Below are positions 18,057 to 25,475 of a stretch of 45,990 nt of DNA, piece by piece (the stretch's first letter is position 1; each line of letters begins with the position of its first letter). The notes below the pieces were generated by a model. That model was given only the letters and a program-made list of their open reading frames with translations. It made no database searches and was not told the origin of the DNA. Source of the DNA: Erysipelotrichaceae bacterium (GTDB lineage Bacteria; Bacillota_I; Bacilli_A; Erysipelotrichales; Erysipelotrichaceae); contig SVBN01000021.1 of assembly GCA_015058875.1 (NCBI GenBank), positions 1 to 45,990 of the forward strand, in the 5' to 3' direction. Both the position numbers and the translations under genes were made by a program.

Positions 18057-18885
18057 AATATCCTTCCGATAATACTCCTGCATATTTCCTGCGGTAATCC
18101 TGTACGGCTTTCCCGGAATCCGATTCATTCATGACTGCTCTCAGTGTCCGGACTGCGTCCGCAATCAGTTCAGGATCACTTCCGGCCGAATCGATAAAGA
18201 AGGACCCTGCCCCTGCCGAAGCAAACAGTTTCACGTCATCAAACGATTCCTGTATGAAGTCCGAGTAAATATATGTACCGGATTCCGTTTCAAACACCGG
18301 CATTTTCTCTTCTCTTTTCTCTTCTTTCAGGAAGAGATGTCTGCTGTGCTCATCAAACACGGTGCCGGTGTCTTCGCGGTACGCACTGAGCAGCGGCCGT
18401 GCGGAAACAGACATCAGGAGTCTTCCGTGCACCGTAATCTGCAGTCCTGGCACCTTTTTCAGGATATTCATGATTTCGTCTCTTGTCAGCAGCGGTGAAA
18501 CCGATACAGAGGCGATCCCCTGTGCCATCCACCATTCCGCATCAAATGTACTGACCGCCAGCATCTCCGGTTTATAGATCAGCCTGTCCTTCAGTCCTCT
18601 TTTTTCCGCAATCGGCACCATTGCCGGATCGGAAAAATAAACAGAATCAATCTGTTCTGCCCTGACTGTATCCAGCACAGCTTCTGCCTTCACCAGCATT
18701 TCCGGCATAAACAGCCGGTTCATGAGCAATGAAACAGTCCCCTGCCCGGCAATTTCTTCCGTACTGAATTCCGGAAGCGCACTCATCGCACAGCCTTCCG
18801 GTGCCAGTACGATTTCATCGGCTCCGGCTTCTCTGAATTTCCTGATTTCATCCGCATTTCCTGCGGTTACGCATATTCTCGTCAT
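18034..18885 (-). CDS. U32 family protein, TrhP1/YrrN-like
   Basis: The 283-residue protein resembles the smaller U32 partner: TAGNADEIRKFREAGADEIVLAPEG at the N-terminus, the VHGRLLMSVSARPLL block in place of the Cys-rich signature, and a TIM-barrel-like pattern. It lacks the Cys cluster of its partner, as YrrN does. It probably forms a complex with the long U32 protein in tRNA wobble-uridine hydroxylation. It is the first gene of a four-gene RNA-modification operon. A TAGAAT -10 ends nine bases before the ATG and no SD is present, so its mRNA seems almost leaderless. Confidence 0.75.
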   Translation of the reverse strand: MTRICVTAGNADEIRKFREAGADEIVLAPEGCAMSALPEFSTEEIAGQGTVSLLMNRLFMPEMLVKAEAVLDTVRAEQIDSVYFSDPAMVPIAEKRGLKDRLIYKPEMLAVSTFDAEWWMAQGIASVSVSPLLTRDEIMNILKKVPGLQITVHGRLLMSVSARPLLSAYREDTGTVFDEHSRHLFLKEEKREEKMPVFETESGTYIYSDFIQESFDDVKLFASAGAGSFFIDSAGSDPELIADAVRTLRAVMNESDSGKAVQDYRRKYAGVLSEGYYGQKTIR

Positions 18886-18894
18886 ATCATTGCA

Positions 18895-18922
18895 ATTCTA
18901 CCCTGTTTGCTGTTTTTTGCAA
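18895..18922 (-). promoter_or_regulatory. Promoter of the trhP1 operon
   Basis: TTGCAA (18917-18922), 16 bases, then TAGAAT (18900-18895), reading the minus strand. The ATG follows nine bases later without an SD. Confidence 0.6.
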
Positions 18923-18982
18923 AGTACGCGGTTATCTTTCAGAATATACCCGTATATTCTTCGTGTTACCATACCGTTCGTG

Positions 18983-19011
18983 TTGACGAACCTGTTCGCA
19001 GTTGCTAGTAT
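18983..19011 (+). promoter_or_regulatory. Promoter of the folT riboswitch leader
   Basis: TTGACG (18983-18988), 17 bases, then TAGTAT (19006-19011). The predicted start near 19018 sits just ahead of the riboswitch. Confidence 0.75.
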
Positions 19012-19024
19012 GTGTTCATCATAT

Positions 19025-19103
19025 CGGAATACCCTGCGTTAAGTGCTGCCGGACCCTGGGAGTCCGGCGGACGAAAAGCGTACGTCTTGCGGTAGAGTAT
19101 CCC
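19025..19103 (+). ncRNA. Tetrahydrofolate (THF) riboswitch
   Basis: The leader contains the THF aptamer core: P1 strands GGAATACC and GAGTATCC, the conserved CTGCGTTAAGTG segment, a perfect P3 stem GCCGGAC/GTCCGGC, then GGACGAAAAGCG and the closing GCGGTAGAG. THF riboswitches sense reduced folates and control folate uptake or synthesis genes in Bacillota. The gene after it is the folate transporter S-component, which supports the call. A Shine-Dalgarno-blocking hairpin follows. Confidence 0.9.
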
Positions 19104-19117
19104 ATCCCTAAATGTGC

Positions 19118-19154
19118 AAAGGACCTCCTTTCACACTCAGGTGGGAAAGGAGGT
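19118..19154 (+). promoter_or_regulatory. Riboswitch expression platform: SD-sequestering hairpin
   Basis: ACCTCCTTTC (19123-19132) is exactly complementary to GAAAGGAGGT (19145-19154), which holds the folT SD, so a 10-bp hairpin hides the ribosome site. AAAGG (19118-19122) can instead pair with CCTTT (19127-19131), a small hairpin that would free the SD. Control is therefore most likely translational. Confidence 0.8.
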
Positions 19155-19158
19155 TTAT

Positions 19159-19734
19159 ATGTTCACAAAAGAATACTGGAAATCATCCGCTGACAAGCTC
19201 AGATCTACAAAGTATCTTGCCATCATGGCTGCTACCATTGCAATGAAAATCGCTCTGTCCTACATTTCCATACCGATCAGCGAAAGTCTGCGAATCAACT
19301 TCGGGTATCTCGTCACCTCCATCGAAGGTGCCGTACTCGGGCCGGTCGCCGGAGCGGTATCCGGCATGGTCACGGATCTGGTGGGATTTATGATCCATCC
19401 GACCGGACCGTTCTTCATCGGCTATACGCTGACAGCAATGCTGGGACCGTTCGTCTACGGACTGTTCTTTTACCGGAAAAGAATCACTCTCCCGCGGATT
19501 GCCCTGTCCAAAGTATTCGTCAATCTTTTCGTCAACGTTCTGGTAGGCTCGCTTTGGTCCGCCATTCTCTACAGCAAAGGATATATCTATTATGCCGGCA
19601 GGAGCCTGATCAAGAATGTGAGCATGCTGCCGATTGAGATCGTCCTGCTTTATACCATGTTCCGTCTGGTCGGTCCTTATCTGGAGCACAGAAAGCTGAT
19701 TGTCCCCCAGAAACCCGCAGAAAAGAAAGACTGA
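19159..19734 (+). CDS. folT: Folate-family ECF transporter S component
   Basis: The 191-residue protein has about six membrane segments. The pattern KYLAIMAATIAMKIALSYI, SLRINFGYLVTSIEGAVLGPVAG and TDLVGFMIHPTGPFFIGYTLTAMLGP is typical of FolT. It binds folate outside the cell and delivers it through the shared EcfAAT energising module, encoded elsewhere. The ATG at 19159 follows the GGAGG SD at 19149; the frame open from 19114 is not used. Its place after a THF riboswitch confirms the role and predicts repression when folates are plentiful. Confidence 0.93.
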   Translation: MFTKEYWKSSADKLRSTKYLAIMAATIAMKIALSYISIPISESLRINFGYLVTSIEGAVLGPVAGAVSGMVTDLVGFMIHPTGPFFIGYTLTAMLGPFVYGLFFYRKRITLPRIALSKVFVNLFVNVLVGSLWSAILYSKGYIYYAGRSLIKNVSMLPIEIVLLYTMFRLVGPYLEHRKLIVPQKPAEKKD

Positions 19735-19742
19735 TCTGAAGT

Positions 19743-19778
19743 GCATATTCCCGCCGCGGAATATGCGCTTTTCTTTTT
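19743..19778 (+). terminator. Terminator of folT
   Basis: GCATATTCC and GGAATATGC form a 9-bp stem, followed by a T-rich tract. Confidence 0.75.
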
Positions 19779-19832
19779 GCAAAGCGTGCTTCCGCCACCA
19801 TGACCATATTGCTTTCATCGTCACTGTACCGG

Positions 19833-19841
19833 TGCTATAAT
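19833..19841 (+). promoter_or_regulatory. Extended -10 of yggS, ten bases before its ATG
   Basis: TGCTATAAT, an extended -10, ends ten bases before the ATG at 19852. The gap has no SD, so the predicted 5' leader is only about three bases. Confidence 0.55.
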
Positions 19842-19851
19842 CCAATTTGAA

Positions 19852-20496
19852 ATGAAACACTATGAAGAAGTAAAAAAGAATATCGGAAGTCTGGATCTCT
19901 GCGTTGTTTCCAAGCGCCGCACCATTGAACAGATGATGCCTTTCTATGAAGCCGGCGAACGCCGGTTTGCGGAAAGCCGGGCACAGGAACTGCTCGCAAA
20001 GGTTCATGAAATGCCGTCGGATGTGCAATGGCAGTTTATCGGCCACCTGCAGAGAAACAAAGTCAGATCCGTTCTCCCGTATGTTTCCTGCATTCAGTCC
20101 CTGGATTCCGCGGAACTGGCGCGCGTGATTGAAAAAGAAGCTGCCCGGATTGATAAAACCATTGACTGTCTGCTGGAAATCCGTCTTGCCCTGCAGGATG
20201 AAAACAAGACAGGCATGTCATCGGAAGAAGCGCAGCAGGTCATGAAAGAATGTGCCGCACTTCCGCATATCAATGTCTGCGGTATGATGGTCATGGGACC
20301 GCATACGGATGATGAAGATGAAATCCGCAGAATATTCATGCAGGCGCATGATATCTTCCTGGCTTTTCAGAATCAATACGGTACAGAACAGTTCCATACC
20401 CTGTCCATGGGAATGAGCGATGACTACCGGATTGCCGTCAGCTGCGGATCGACGATGGTCCGGATCGGAACATATCTGTTTGAGGAAGATGAATAA
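19852..20496 (+). CDS. PLP homeostasis protein, YggS/PLPBP family
   Basis: The 214-residue protein has the alanine-racemase-like barrel of this family. CVVSKRRTIEQ holds the PLP-binding Lys21, and WQFIGHLQRNKVRSVLPYVSCIQSLDS, GMMVMGP, LSMGMSDDYRIAVSCGSTMVRIGT complete the signature. These proteins bind pyridoxal phosphate and steady cellular B6 and amino-acid pools; no catalytic reaction is established. The start follows a TATAAT box by ten bases and has no SD. It is not in a ylm/division cluster here, unlike in many Bacillota. Confidence 0.93.
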   Translation: MKHYEEVKKNIGSLDLCVVSKRRTIEQMMPFYEAGERRFAESRAQELLAKVHEMPSDVQWQFIGHLQRNKVRSVLPYVSCIQSLDSAELARVIEKEAARIDKTIDCLLEIRLALQDENKTGMSSEEAQQVMKECAALPHINVCGMMVMGPHTDDEDEIRRIFMQAHDIFLAFQNQYGTEQFHTLSMGMSDDYRIAVSCGSTMVRIGTYLFEEDE

Positions 20497-20514
20497 ATCT
20501 TCATCTTTCCTTCA

Positions 20515-20543
20515 TTGAATGCCCAAATAAAAAATGCTATTCT
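20515..20543 (+). promoter_or_regulatory. Promoter of the HD-protein gene
   Basis: TTGAAT (20515-20520), 17 bases, then TATTCT (20538-20543). An AAGGAGG SD (20556-20562) follows. Confidence 0.65.
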
Positions 20544-20570
20544 TCCTATGTTCGCAAGGAGGTGCATTCT

Positions 20571-21110
20571 TTGACCAGAGTTACAGGTTCAAAAAGAACA
20601 TTTCTTGATGTTACGGATGAAGAAACAATTGAATTCATCAATATAGTAAAAGACATTGCAGGCAATGAAGAATATCAGAAACTGAAGAATTTCACCCATC
20701 ATATCGGAAATACGCGCTACCAGCATTGTCTGAATGTCGCGTGGTATTCCTACCTGTGGGCAAAGCATGCCGGACTGAATTACCGCAGTGCCGCCAGAGG
20801 CGCAATGCTGCATGATTTCTTCCTGTATGACTATCATATCAAAGGACAGCAGCCGATACCGGGAAGACATGCGGAAGTACATCCGATGGTTGCCCTTTCC
20901 AATGCACAGAAGTATTTTGAAGTGGATGATATCATGTATGACTGCATCATCAACCATATGTATCCCATTACATCTGTATCACCCGCCACAAAAGAAGGCA
21001 GAATCGTTTCGCTTGCCGATAAATACTGTGCAAGCCTGGAACTCGGACTTACGGGATACAGACGGATTTCACCGCTCGTGGAGCGTACAATCCGCGCATT
21101 TTCAGACTGA
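20571..21110 (+). CDS. HD-domain phosphohydrolase-like protein
   Basis: The 179-residue protein has an HD fold: NTRYQHCLNVAWYSYLWAKHAG, then GAMLHDFFLYDYH with the metal-binding His-Asp pair, and RIVSLADKYCASLE with the final Asp. HD proteins hydrolyse phosphate esters, often nucleotides; the substrate is unknown here. The start is a TTG at 20571, set by a perfect AAGGAGG SD eight bases upstream. A GTG at 20562 overlaps the SD and cannot be used. It lies 15 bases before the phospholipase-like gene, with which it forms an operon. Confidence 0.8.
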   Translation: MTRVTGSKRTFLDVTDEETIEFINIVKDIAGNEEYQKLKNFTHHIGNTRYQHCLNVAWYSYLWAKHAGLNYRSAARGAMLHDFFLYDYHIKGQQPIPGRHAEVHPMVALSNAQKYFEVDDIMYDCIINHMYPITSVSPATKEGRIVSLADKYCASLELGLTGYRRISPLVERTIRAFSD

Positions 21111-21125
21111 GAGAAGGAGCTTATT

Positions 21126-21989
21126 ATGCCAGCAGCTACCACCCATGTAGAATTTGCCAGAGATGTATTCAACCATCTTTCTCTGGAACAGCAGAAAGGG
21201 ATTACCGACAAAAGCATGTATTTCCTCGGCTCACAGGGACCGGATTATTTCTTCTTCTCCAGATTTATGTTCCTGCCGGGTTCACTGAACAAATACGGCA
21301 ATCTCATGCATGATGAAAAAGTCGAAGAAGCCATCATGTTCATGGATCATTATTCCGAAGACATCCCGGCACTGCGCTCCTATTTCTACGGATTTCTGAC
21401 CCACTATTCCCTCGATTCCACAGCCCATCCTCTGATCTGTTCATTTGCGGACAGAGAGCATCAGGAAACCGGTGTTCTAGTATCGGAAGCACATTTCCGT
21501 GAAGAAGGAGAAATCGATGTATACGTTCTCGGGCGGTGCGGCAGAAGTGCAAAGCAGTACAACGTGTATTCGGATCTGCACATTTCAAAGGAAAACGCAA
21601 AACTTCTGGCACAGATGTATCACCAGCTGTTCCTGAGCGTATACGAGCAGGATGTTCCGGAAAAGCAGATTTATAAGACAGCTGCCGAGGTCCATTTCAT
21701 CACGAAGGCGTTATCACCATCCCCTGCAAAGTTCAAACTTGTTTATCAGGCAGAAAAACTCGCGAAGATTCCGCATCTGATTTCCGGCATGATGCTGGAA
21801 AACAAGAATCCAGATCCGGCTGTGCTGAATCTGAAGCACAATGAATGGCGCGTTCCGGGATACGGCACGCTGACAAGCCGGGCATCCTTTCCGGAGCTTT
21901 ATGACGAAGCAATGGCCAAGGCAAAGCACCTGATCAAAGAACGTACGCATTCCGACTTTGACCGCACCTTTGTCGGTCTTCCCATCTGA
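21126..21989 (+). CDS. Zinc-dependent phospholipase C family protein
   Basis: The 287-residue protein starts MPAATTHVEFARDVFNHL and continues FLGSQGPDYFFFSRF and YFYGFLTHYSLDSTAHPLI. The spaced His and Asp residues match the zinc ligands of the phospholipase C/nuclease-type helical fold. No signal peptide is seen, so it is probably cytoplasmic, unlike secreted clostridial enzymes. Its substrate is unknown. It shares an operon with the HD protein and has an AGAAGGAG SD; the pairing of two metal-dependent phosphohydrolase folds suggests related substrates. Confidence 0.8.
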   Translation: MPAATTHVEFARDVFNHLSLEQQKGITDKSMYFLGSQGPDYFFFSRFMFLPGSLNKYGNLMHDEKVEEAIMFMDHYSEDIPALRSYFYGFLTHYSLDSTAHPLICSFADREHQETGVLVSEAHFREEGEIDVYVLGRCGRSAKQYNVYSDLHISKENAKLLAQMYHQLFLSVYEQDVPEKQIYKTAAEVHFITKALSPSPAKFKLVYQAEKLAKIPHLISGMMLENKNPDPAVLNLKHNEWRVPGYGTLTSRASFPELYDEAMAKAKHLIKERTHSDFDRTFVGLPI

Positions 21990-21996
21990 ATCCATG

Positions 21997-22020
21997 CCAG
22001 CCGGTGCGGCTGGTTTTTTT
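21997..22020 (+). terminator. Terminator of the HD/phospholipase operon
   Basis: CCAGCCG-GTG-CGGCTGG followed by seven T. Confidence 0.85.
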
Positions 22021-22026
22021 ATTTAT

Positions 22027-22058
22027 CAGAAAGCCCCGCAGACTTTGATCCGCGGGGC
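22027..22058 (-). terminator. Terminator of the Fe-S flavoprotein gene
   Basis: On the minus strand GCCCCGC and GCGGGGC form a 7-bp stem followed by TTTCTGAT. Confidence 0.65.
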
Positions 22059-22069
22059 ACATCATTTCT

Positions 22070-24856
22070 TTATTTCTTCACTGCTTTTTTCTTTGCAATC
22101 TTAATCGCACGCTGTGCGGCATACGGGCCGATGGCAAGGAACTTGTCTTCTGCCTTATACATTCTGGACGCATCCGGAATATCTCTTTCGAGATGGATTG
22201 CATCAAACTGGCATCTTGTCGTGCAGAGACCGCATCCGATGCAGCGGTTCAGATCAACAACGCTCAGACCGCAGCCAAGGCATCTGGAAGCTTCTTTTTT
22301 CACCTGTTCTTCCGTCAGTGTCAGACGAACGTCTTCAAATGTTCCTCTCGGATTCACGGCTCTGGAGCCCGGCGTCTGTCTTCTTGCACGGTCATAGGAA
22401 TCAATCTCAATATCATCCTTGTTCAGTTCGATGAACTGTCTGAGATCTCGGCCGATTGTCAGAGAGTTGCCCGGATGGACATAGCGGTTGATGGAATCCC
22501 AGCCGGCTCTGCCTGCCGCGATTGCATCGATCGCAAACCTCGGTCCGGTATATACATCACCGCCGACGAAGATATCCGGTTCACCGGTCTGATAGGTAAC
22601 CGGATCCGCGACTGCTGTTCCGTTTCTGTTGAGCTGAACATTTGTGCCTTTCAGCAGATCCTTCCATTCAATGGACTGACCGATGCTCATCAGCACATGC
22701 TCACAGGAAACAGTGATCGTATCCTCTTCATCATATTCCGGCGCGAATCTGTGTTCTTCATCATATACGGATGTGCACTTCTTAAATACGATGCCGGTAA
22801 CTTTTCCGTTTTCCTGCAGAACTTCCTTCGGTCCCCAGCCGTTCAGGACACAGACACCTTCCGCTTCCGCATCCAGCACTTCATCACGGGCCGCAGGCAT
22901 CTCGTCTCTCTGTTCCAGGCAAAGCATTGTCACTTTGCCTTCCGTCAGACGCAGCGCAGTTCTCGCGACATCGACCGCAACATTGCCGCCGCCGACAACC
23001 ACGACATCACCCTGCAGCTTTTCCGTATTGCCGAGATTCACTTTTCTGAGGAAATCCACTCCGGTCAGAACGCCTTCGCTGTCTTCACCGGGCACGCCGG
23101 CCAGACGGCCGCCCTGTGCACCGATCGCAACATAGAATGCCGCATAGCCTTCATGGCGCAGATCCTGGATTGTTACATCATTGCCGACTTCAACGCCGGT
23201 TCTGAATTCCACGCCCATCTGACGCAGCACGTCGATCTCCGCTTCAATAACATCCTTTTCCAGGCGGAAGTTCGGAATTCCGTTCATCAACATGCCGCCC
23301 AGTCTGTTTTCCTTCTCAAATACGGTAACCGGATAGCCGTTCATCCGCAGATAGTATGCACAGGAAAGACCTGCAGGACCGCCGCCGATTACGGCAATTT
23401 TGAATTCATCGCCCCAGAATCCGCCGCTGTCCTTCTCACACAGAGGCACATACCGGTTTTCTTCCTTCAGTTCCTGCGCCGCAATGAACTTCTTGATTTC
23501 ATCAATCGCAACCGGTGCATCGATCGTTCCTCTGGTACATGCATCTTCACACCTTCTGTTGCATACGGCGCCGCACACAGCCGGGAACGGATTGTCCTGC
23601 TTGATCAGCTTCAGGGCATCCAGATAACGGCCTTCCTTCGCCATCTTTACATATCCCTGTACTGCAAGATGTGCCGGGCATGCTGTCTTGCAGGGTGCAG
23701 TACCGGTTTCATAGACATGTTTCTTCTGATCTTCACGGTAGTGAATATTCCATCTGTCTTCATTCCAGACATTGTCATCCGGAAGCTCGGATGTCGGATA
23801 AGTCATCCGTCCGTGCTTTGTGCAGAGCTTCTGGCCGAGCTTTGCGGCGCCGACCGGACATACTTCCACGCACTTTCCGCAGGCAACGCAGTTCTCCGCG
23901 TTGACATGTGCACGGTATGCCGATCTCGACATATTCGGCGTGTTGTACAGCTGGGAAATACGCAGGGCATTGCAGATACCGGATGCACAGTTGCAGATGC
24001 CGACAATCTTATCCTCGCCGTCAATGTTGGTAATCTGATGCACCAGACCATGCCGTTCCGCACGCTCCAGTGTCTCGATCACCTCTTCATAGGTACGGTA
24101 ATGTCCGACGCCGCGCAGAACCATGTATTCCGCAAGATCACCGACGCCGATGCAGAATCTTCCTTCAATGTCACCGGTGCCTTCCCCGCGCATTGTCTGC
24201 TGTCTGCGGCATGTGCAGACACCGATTGAGAACTTGTCGTATTTGGAAAGCCAGTGCGACAGATGTTCCACGCTGACGCTTCTGTTTTCATGTTCAATTG
24301 CCTTTTCCACCGGAATGACATGCATGCCGATGCCGGCTCCGCCTGCCGGTACCATCTGGGTAATTCCTTCCAGCGGCATCTGCGTCATCAGATTGAAGAA
24401 TGTCGCAAGGTTGGGATGCTGCTTCACCAGATCGGTGTTGATCATTGCGAATTCCGCACTTCCCGGGACAAAGATCGGCACATTATATGCCAGATGTCTG
24501 TCGGCATTGTCTCTGTTGCATTCCACAAATCCGCACCACATCAGATACTGGACCATTTTCTTTGTTTCTTCCAGTGTCATATTGTTGCGTTTTGCCAGTT
24601 CTTCCATATCCACGTTTGTACGCGTCTTTTTGAATGACAGCATGAATCTGATCTGCTCTTTTGTGAACAGCTCATCCAGCATCCAGTATTCCGGATCCGA
24701 GTAATTCATTGTCCGGGAATATTTGACCAGATAGCGGTCGGTAATCATATTTCCCAGTTTTAAAACAAGCCGCGCTTTTTCGGGATCTGCAGGTACATAA
24801 TTGGGATCCGGCTTAAAATCCCGTTCATTTACCATGCGGTTCTTCATTTCCTTCAT
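22070..24856 (-). CDS. Large Fe-S/FAD oxidoreductase, GltD-like with N-terminal 4Fe-4S module
   Basis: The 928-residue protein has several modules. Residues 1-310 hold a winged-helix-like region and Cys-rich stretches (VCTCRRQQ, GICNCASGICN). A ferredoxin motif, CVACGKCVEVCP, follows at about 320-335. Then come a GltD-type Fe-S domain (CKTACPAHLAVQGYV, CGAVCNRRCEDACTRG), FAD binding (VIGGGPAGLSCAYYL) and NAD(P) binding (VVGGGNVAVDVARTAL). A final CIGCGLCTTRC set lies near the C-terminus. It would move electrons between NAD(P)H, flavin and Fe-S carriers; the substrate is unknown, since no glutamate synthase large subunit is near. The ATG at 24856 is chosen over 24892 because a GAAGGA SD precedes it. 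Confidence 0.8.
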   Translation of the reverse strand: MKEMKNRMVNERDFKPDPNYVPADPEKARLVLKLGNMITDRYLVKYSRTMNYSDPEYWMLDELFTKEQIRFMLSFKKTRTNVDMEELAKRNNMTLEETKKMVQYLMWCGFVECNRDNADRHLAYNVPIFVPGSAEFAMINTDLVKQHPNLATFFNLMTQMPLEGITQMVPAGGAGIGMHVIPVEKAIEHENRSVSVEHLSHWLSKYDKFSIGVCTCRRQQTMRGEGTGDIEGRFCIGVGDLAEYMVLRGVGHYRTYEEVIETLERAERHGLVHQITNIDGEDKIVGICNCASGICNALRISQLYNTPNMSRSAYRAHVNAENCVACGKCVEVCPVGAAKLGQKLCTKHGRMTYPTSELPDDNVWNEDRWNIHYREDQKKHVYETGTAPCKTACPAHLAVQGYVKMAKEGRYLDALKLIKQDNPFPAVCGAVCNRRCEDACTRGTIDAPVAIDEIKKFIAAQELKEENRYVPLCEKDSGGFWGDEFKIAVIGGGPAGLSCAYYLRMNGYPVTVFEKENRLGGMLMNGIPNFRLEKDVIEAEIDVLRQMGVEFRTGVEVGNDVTIQDLRHEGYAAFYVAIGAQGGRLAGVPGEDSEGVLTGVDFLRKVNLGNTEKLQGDVVVVGGGNVAVDVARTALRLTEGKVTMLCLEQRDEMPAARDEVLDAEAEGVCVLNGWGPKEVLQENGKVTGIVFKKCTSVYDEEHRFAPEYDEEDTITVSCEHVLMSIGQSIEWKDLLKGTNVQLNRNGTAVADPVTYQTGEPDIFVGGDVYTGPRFAIDAIAAGRAGWDSINRYVHPGNSLTIGRDLRQFIELNKDDIEIDSYDRARRQTPGSRAVNPRGTFEDVRLTLTEEQVKKEASRCLGCGLSVVDLNRCIGCGLCTTRCQFDAIHLERDIPDASRMYKAEDKFLAIGPYAAQRAIKIAKKKAVKK

Positions 24857-24912
24857 TGTATGTTCTTCCTTCTCTCCTCCATCATGATACATGAATGCGT
24901 ACCTTTCGAAAA

Positions 24913-24944
24913 GGATAAAAAAACAAAACCGGGAATCCCCGGTT
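24913..24944 (-). terminator. Terminator of the pyrophosphatase-like gene
   Basis: On the minus strand ACCGGG and CCCGGT pair, then TTTGTTTTTTT follows. Confidence 0.8.
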
Positions 24945-24959
24945 CAGTTCATGAAGTAT

Positions 24960-25349
24960 TCAGTTGTCAGTCAGTCCCCAGGAAGGAATGGAAGAGCCTC
25001 TGCGGATCAGGACTGTTTTCTGGTAATCCGTCTGATTCAGGAATCTCAGTACAGCATCGGTTTCTTCTTCCGTGCATCCGACAAGGATTTTGACATCCAG
25101 TGTTTTCTGAAGAATATCAGCCGCAACCACCAGTGCAGTGACGACTGTATGAGCCTCACTGCCGATATATACGGAAACCTCAGGTGCAACTTCGGCCGTA
25201 TCTGCGAGCCTTCCGTAATCTACCGGGTAAATCAGATTTTTGAATCTGGGGTGTGTCTCTCCCTTCTTTCTGCTGACCTTGAGGTCGCTTGAAAGAAACA
25301 GAGTGTCCACCTTCTGCCAGAAATAGGCATTGTTTTCGTATTCAGCCAT
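24960..25349 (-). CDS. Degenerate inorganic pyrophosphatase-like protein
   Basis: The 129-residue protein keeps two blocks of a short family-I pyrophosphatase relative: KGETHPRFKNLIYPVDYGRL, with the YPVDYG core, and KILVGCTEEETDAVLRFLNQ. Where relatives have an Asp-rich metal-binding segment (GIDVW-type), this protein reads PEVSVYIGS, so a key Asp seems lost. It is also shorter than true family-I enzymes (about 175 residues). Catalysis is doubtful; a binding or regulatory role is possible. An AAAGGT SD fixes the start, and the gene has its own terminator. Confidence 0.6.
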   Translation of the reverse strand: MAEYENNAYFWQKVDTLFLSSDLKVSRKKGETHPRFKNLIYPVDYGRLADTAEVAPEVSVYIGSEAHTVVTALVVAADILQKTLDVKILVGCTEEETDAVLRFLNQTDYQKTVLIRRGSSIPSWGLTDN

Positions 25350-25396
25350 ATATAACCTTTCTGCAAAAATACTGATGCGTACTCCTATTTTACACG

Positions 25397-25439
25397 AAAA
25401 ACGGGTTTCGTAAACCTATCCGGAAACAAAACCCGTTTT
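25397..25439 (-). terminator. Terminator of the hydroxyacid dehydrogenase operon
   Basis: AAAACGGGTTT and AAACCCGTTTTT form a long stem on the minus strand with a T run. Confidence 0.75.
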
Positions 25440-25475
25440 CTTACATTTATCCTTTCAAAAGATCATGTAAATGTT

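Noticed and set aside
18056-18128. A longer start for the trhP2-like gene
   Set aside because: It would overlap trhP1 by 95 bases. The ATG at 18056 has a good SD and fits the family N-terminus.
22193-24229. A 678-codon open frame antisense to the Fe-S flavoprotein
   Set aside because: Its product is low-complexity and His/Cys-rich without recognisable domains; it mirrors the real coding frame.
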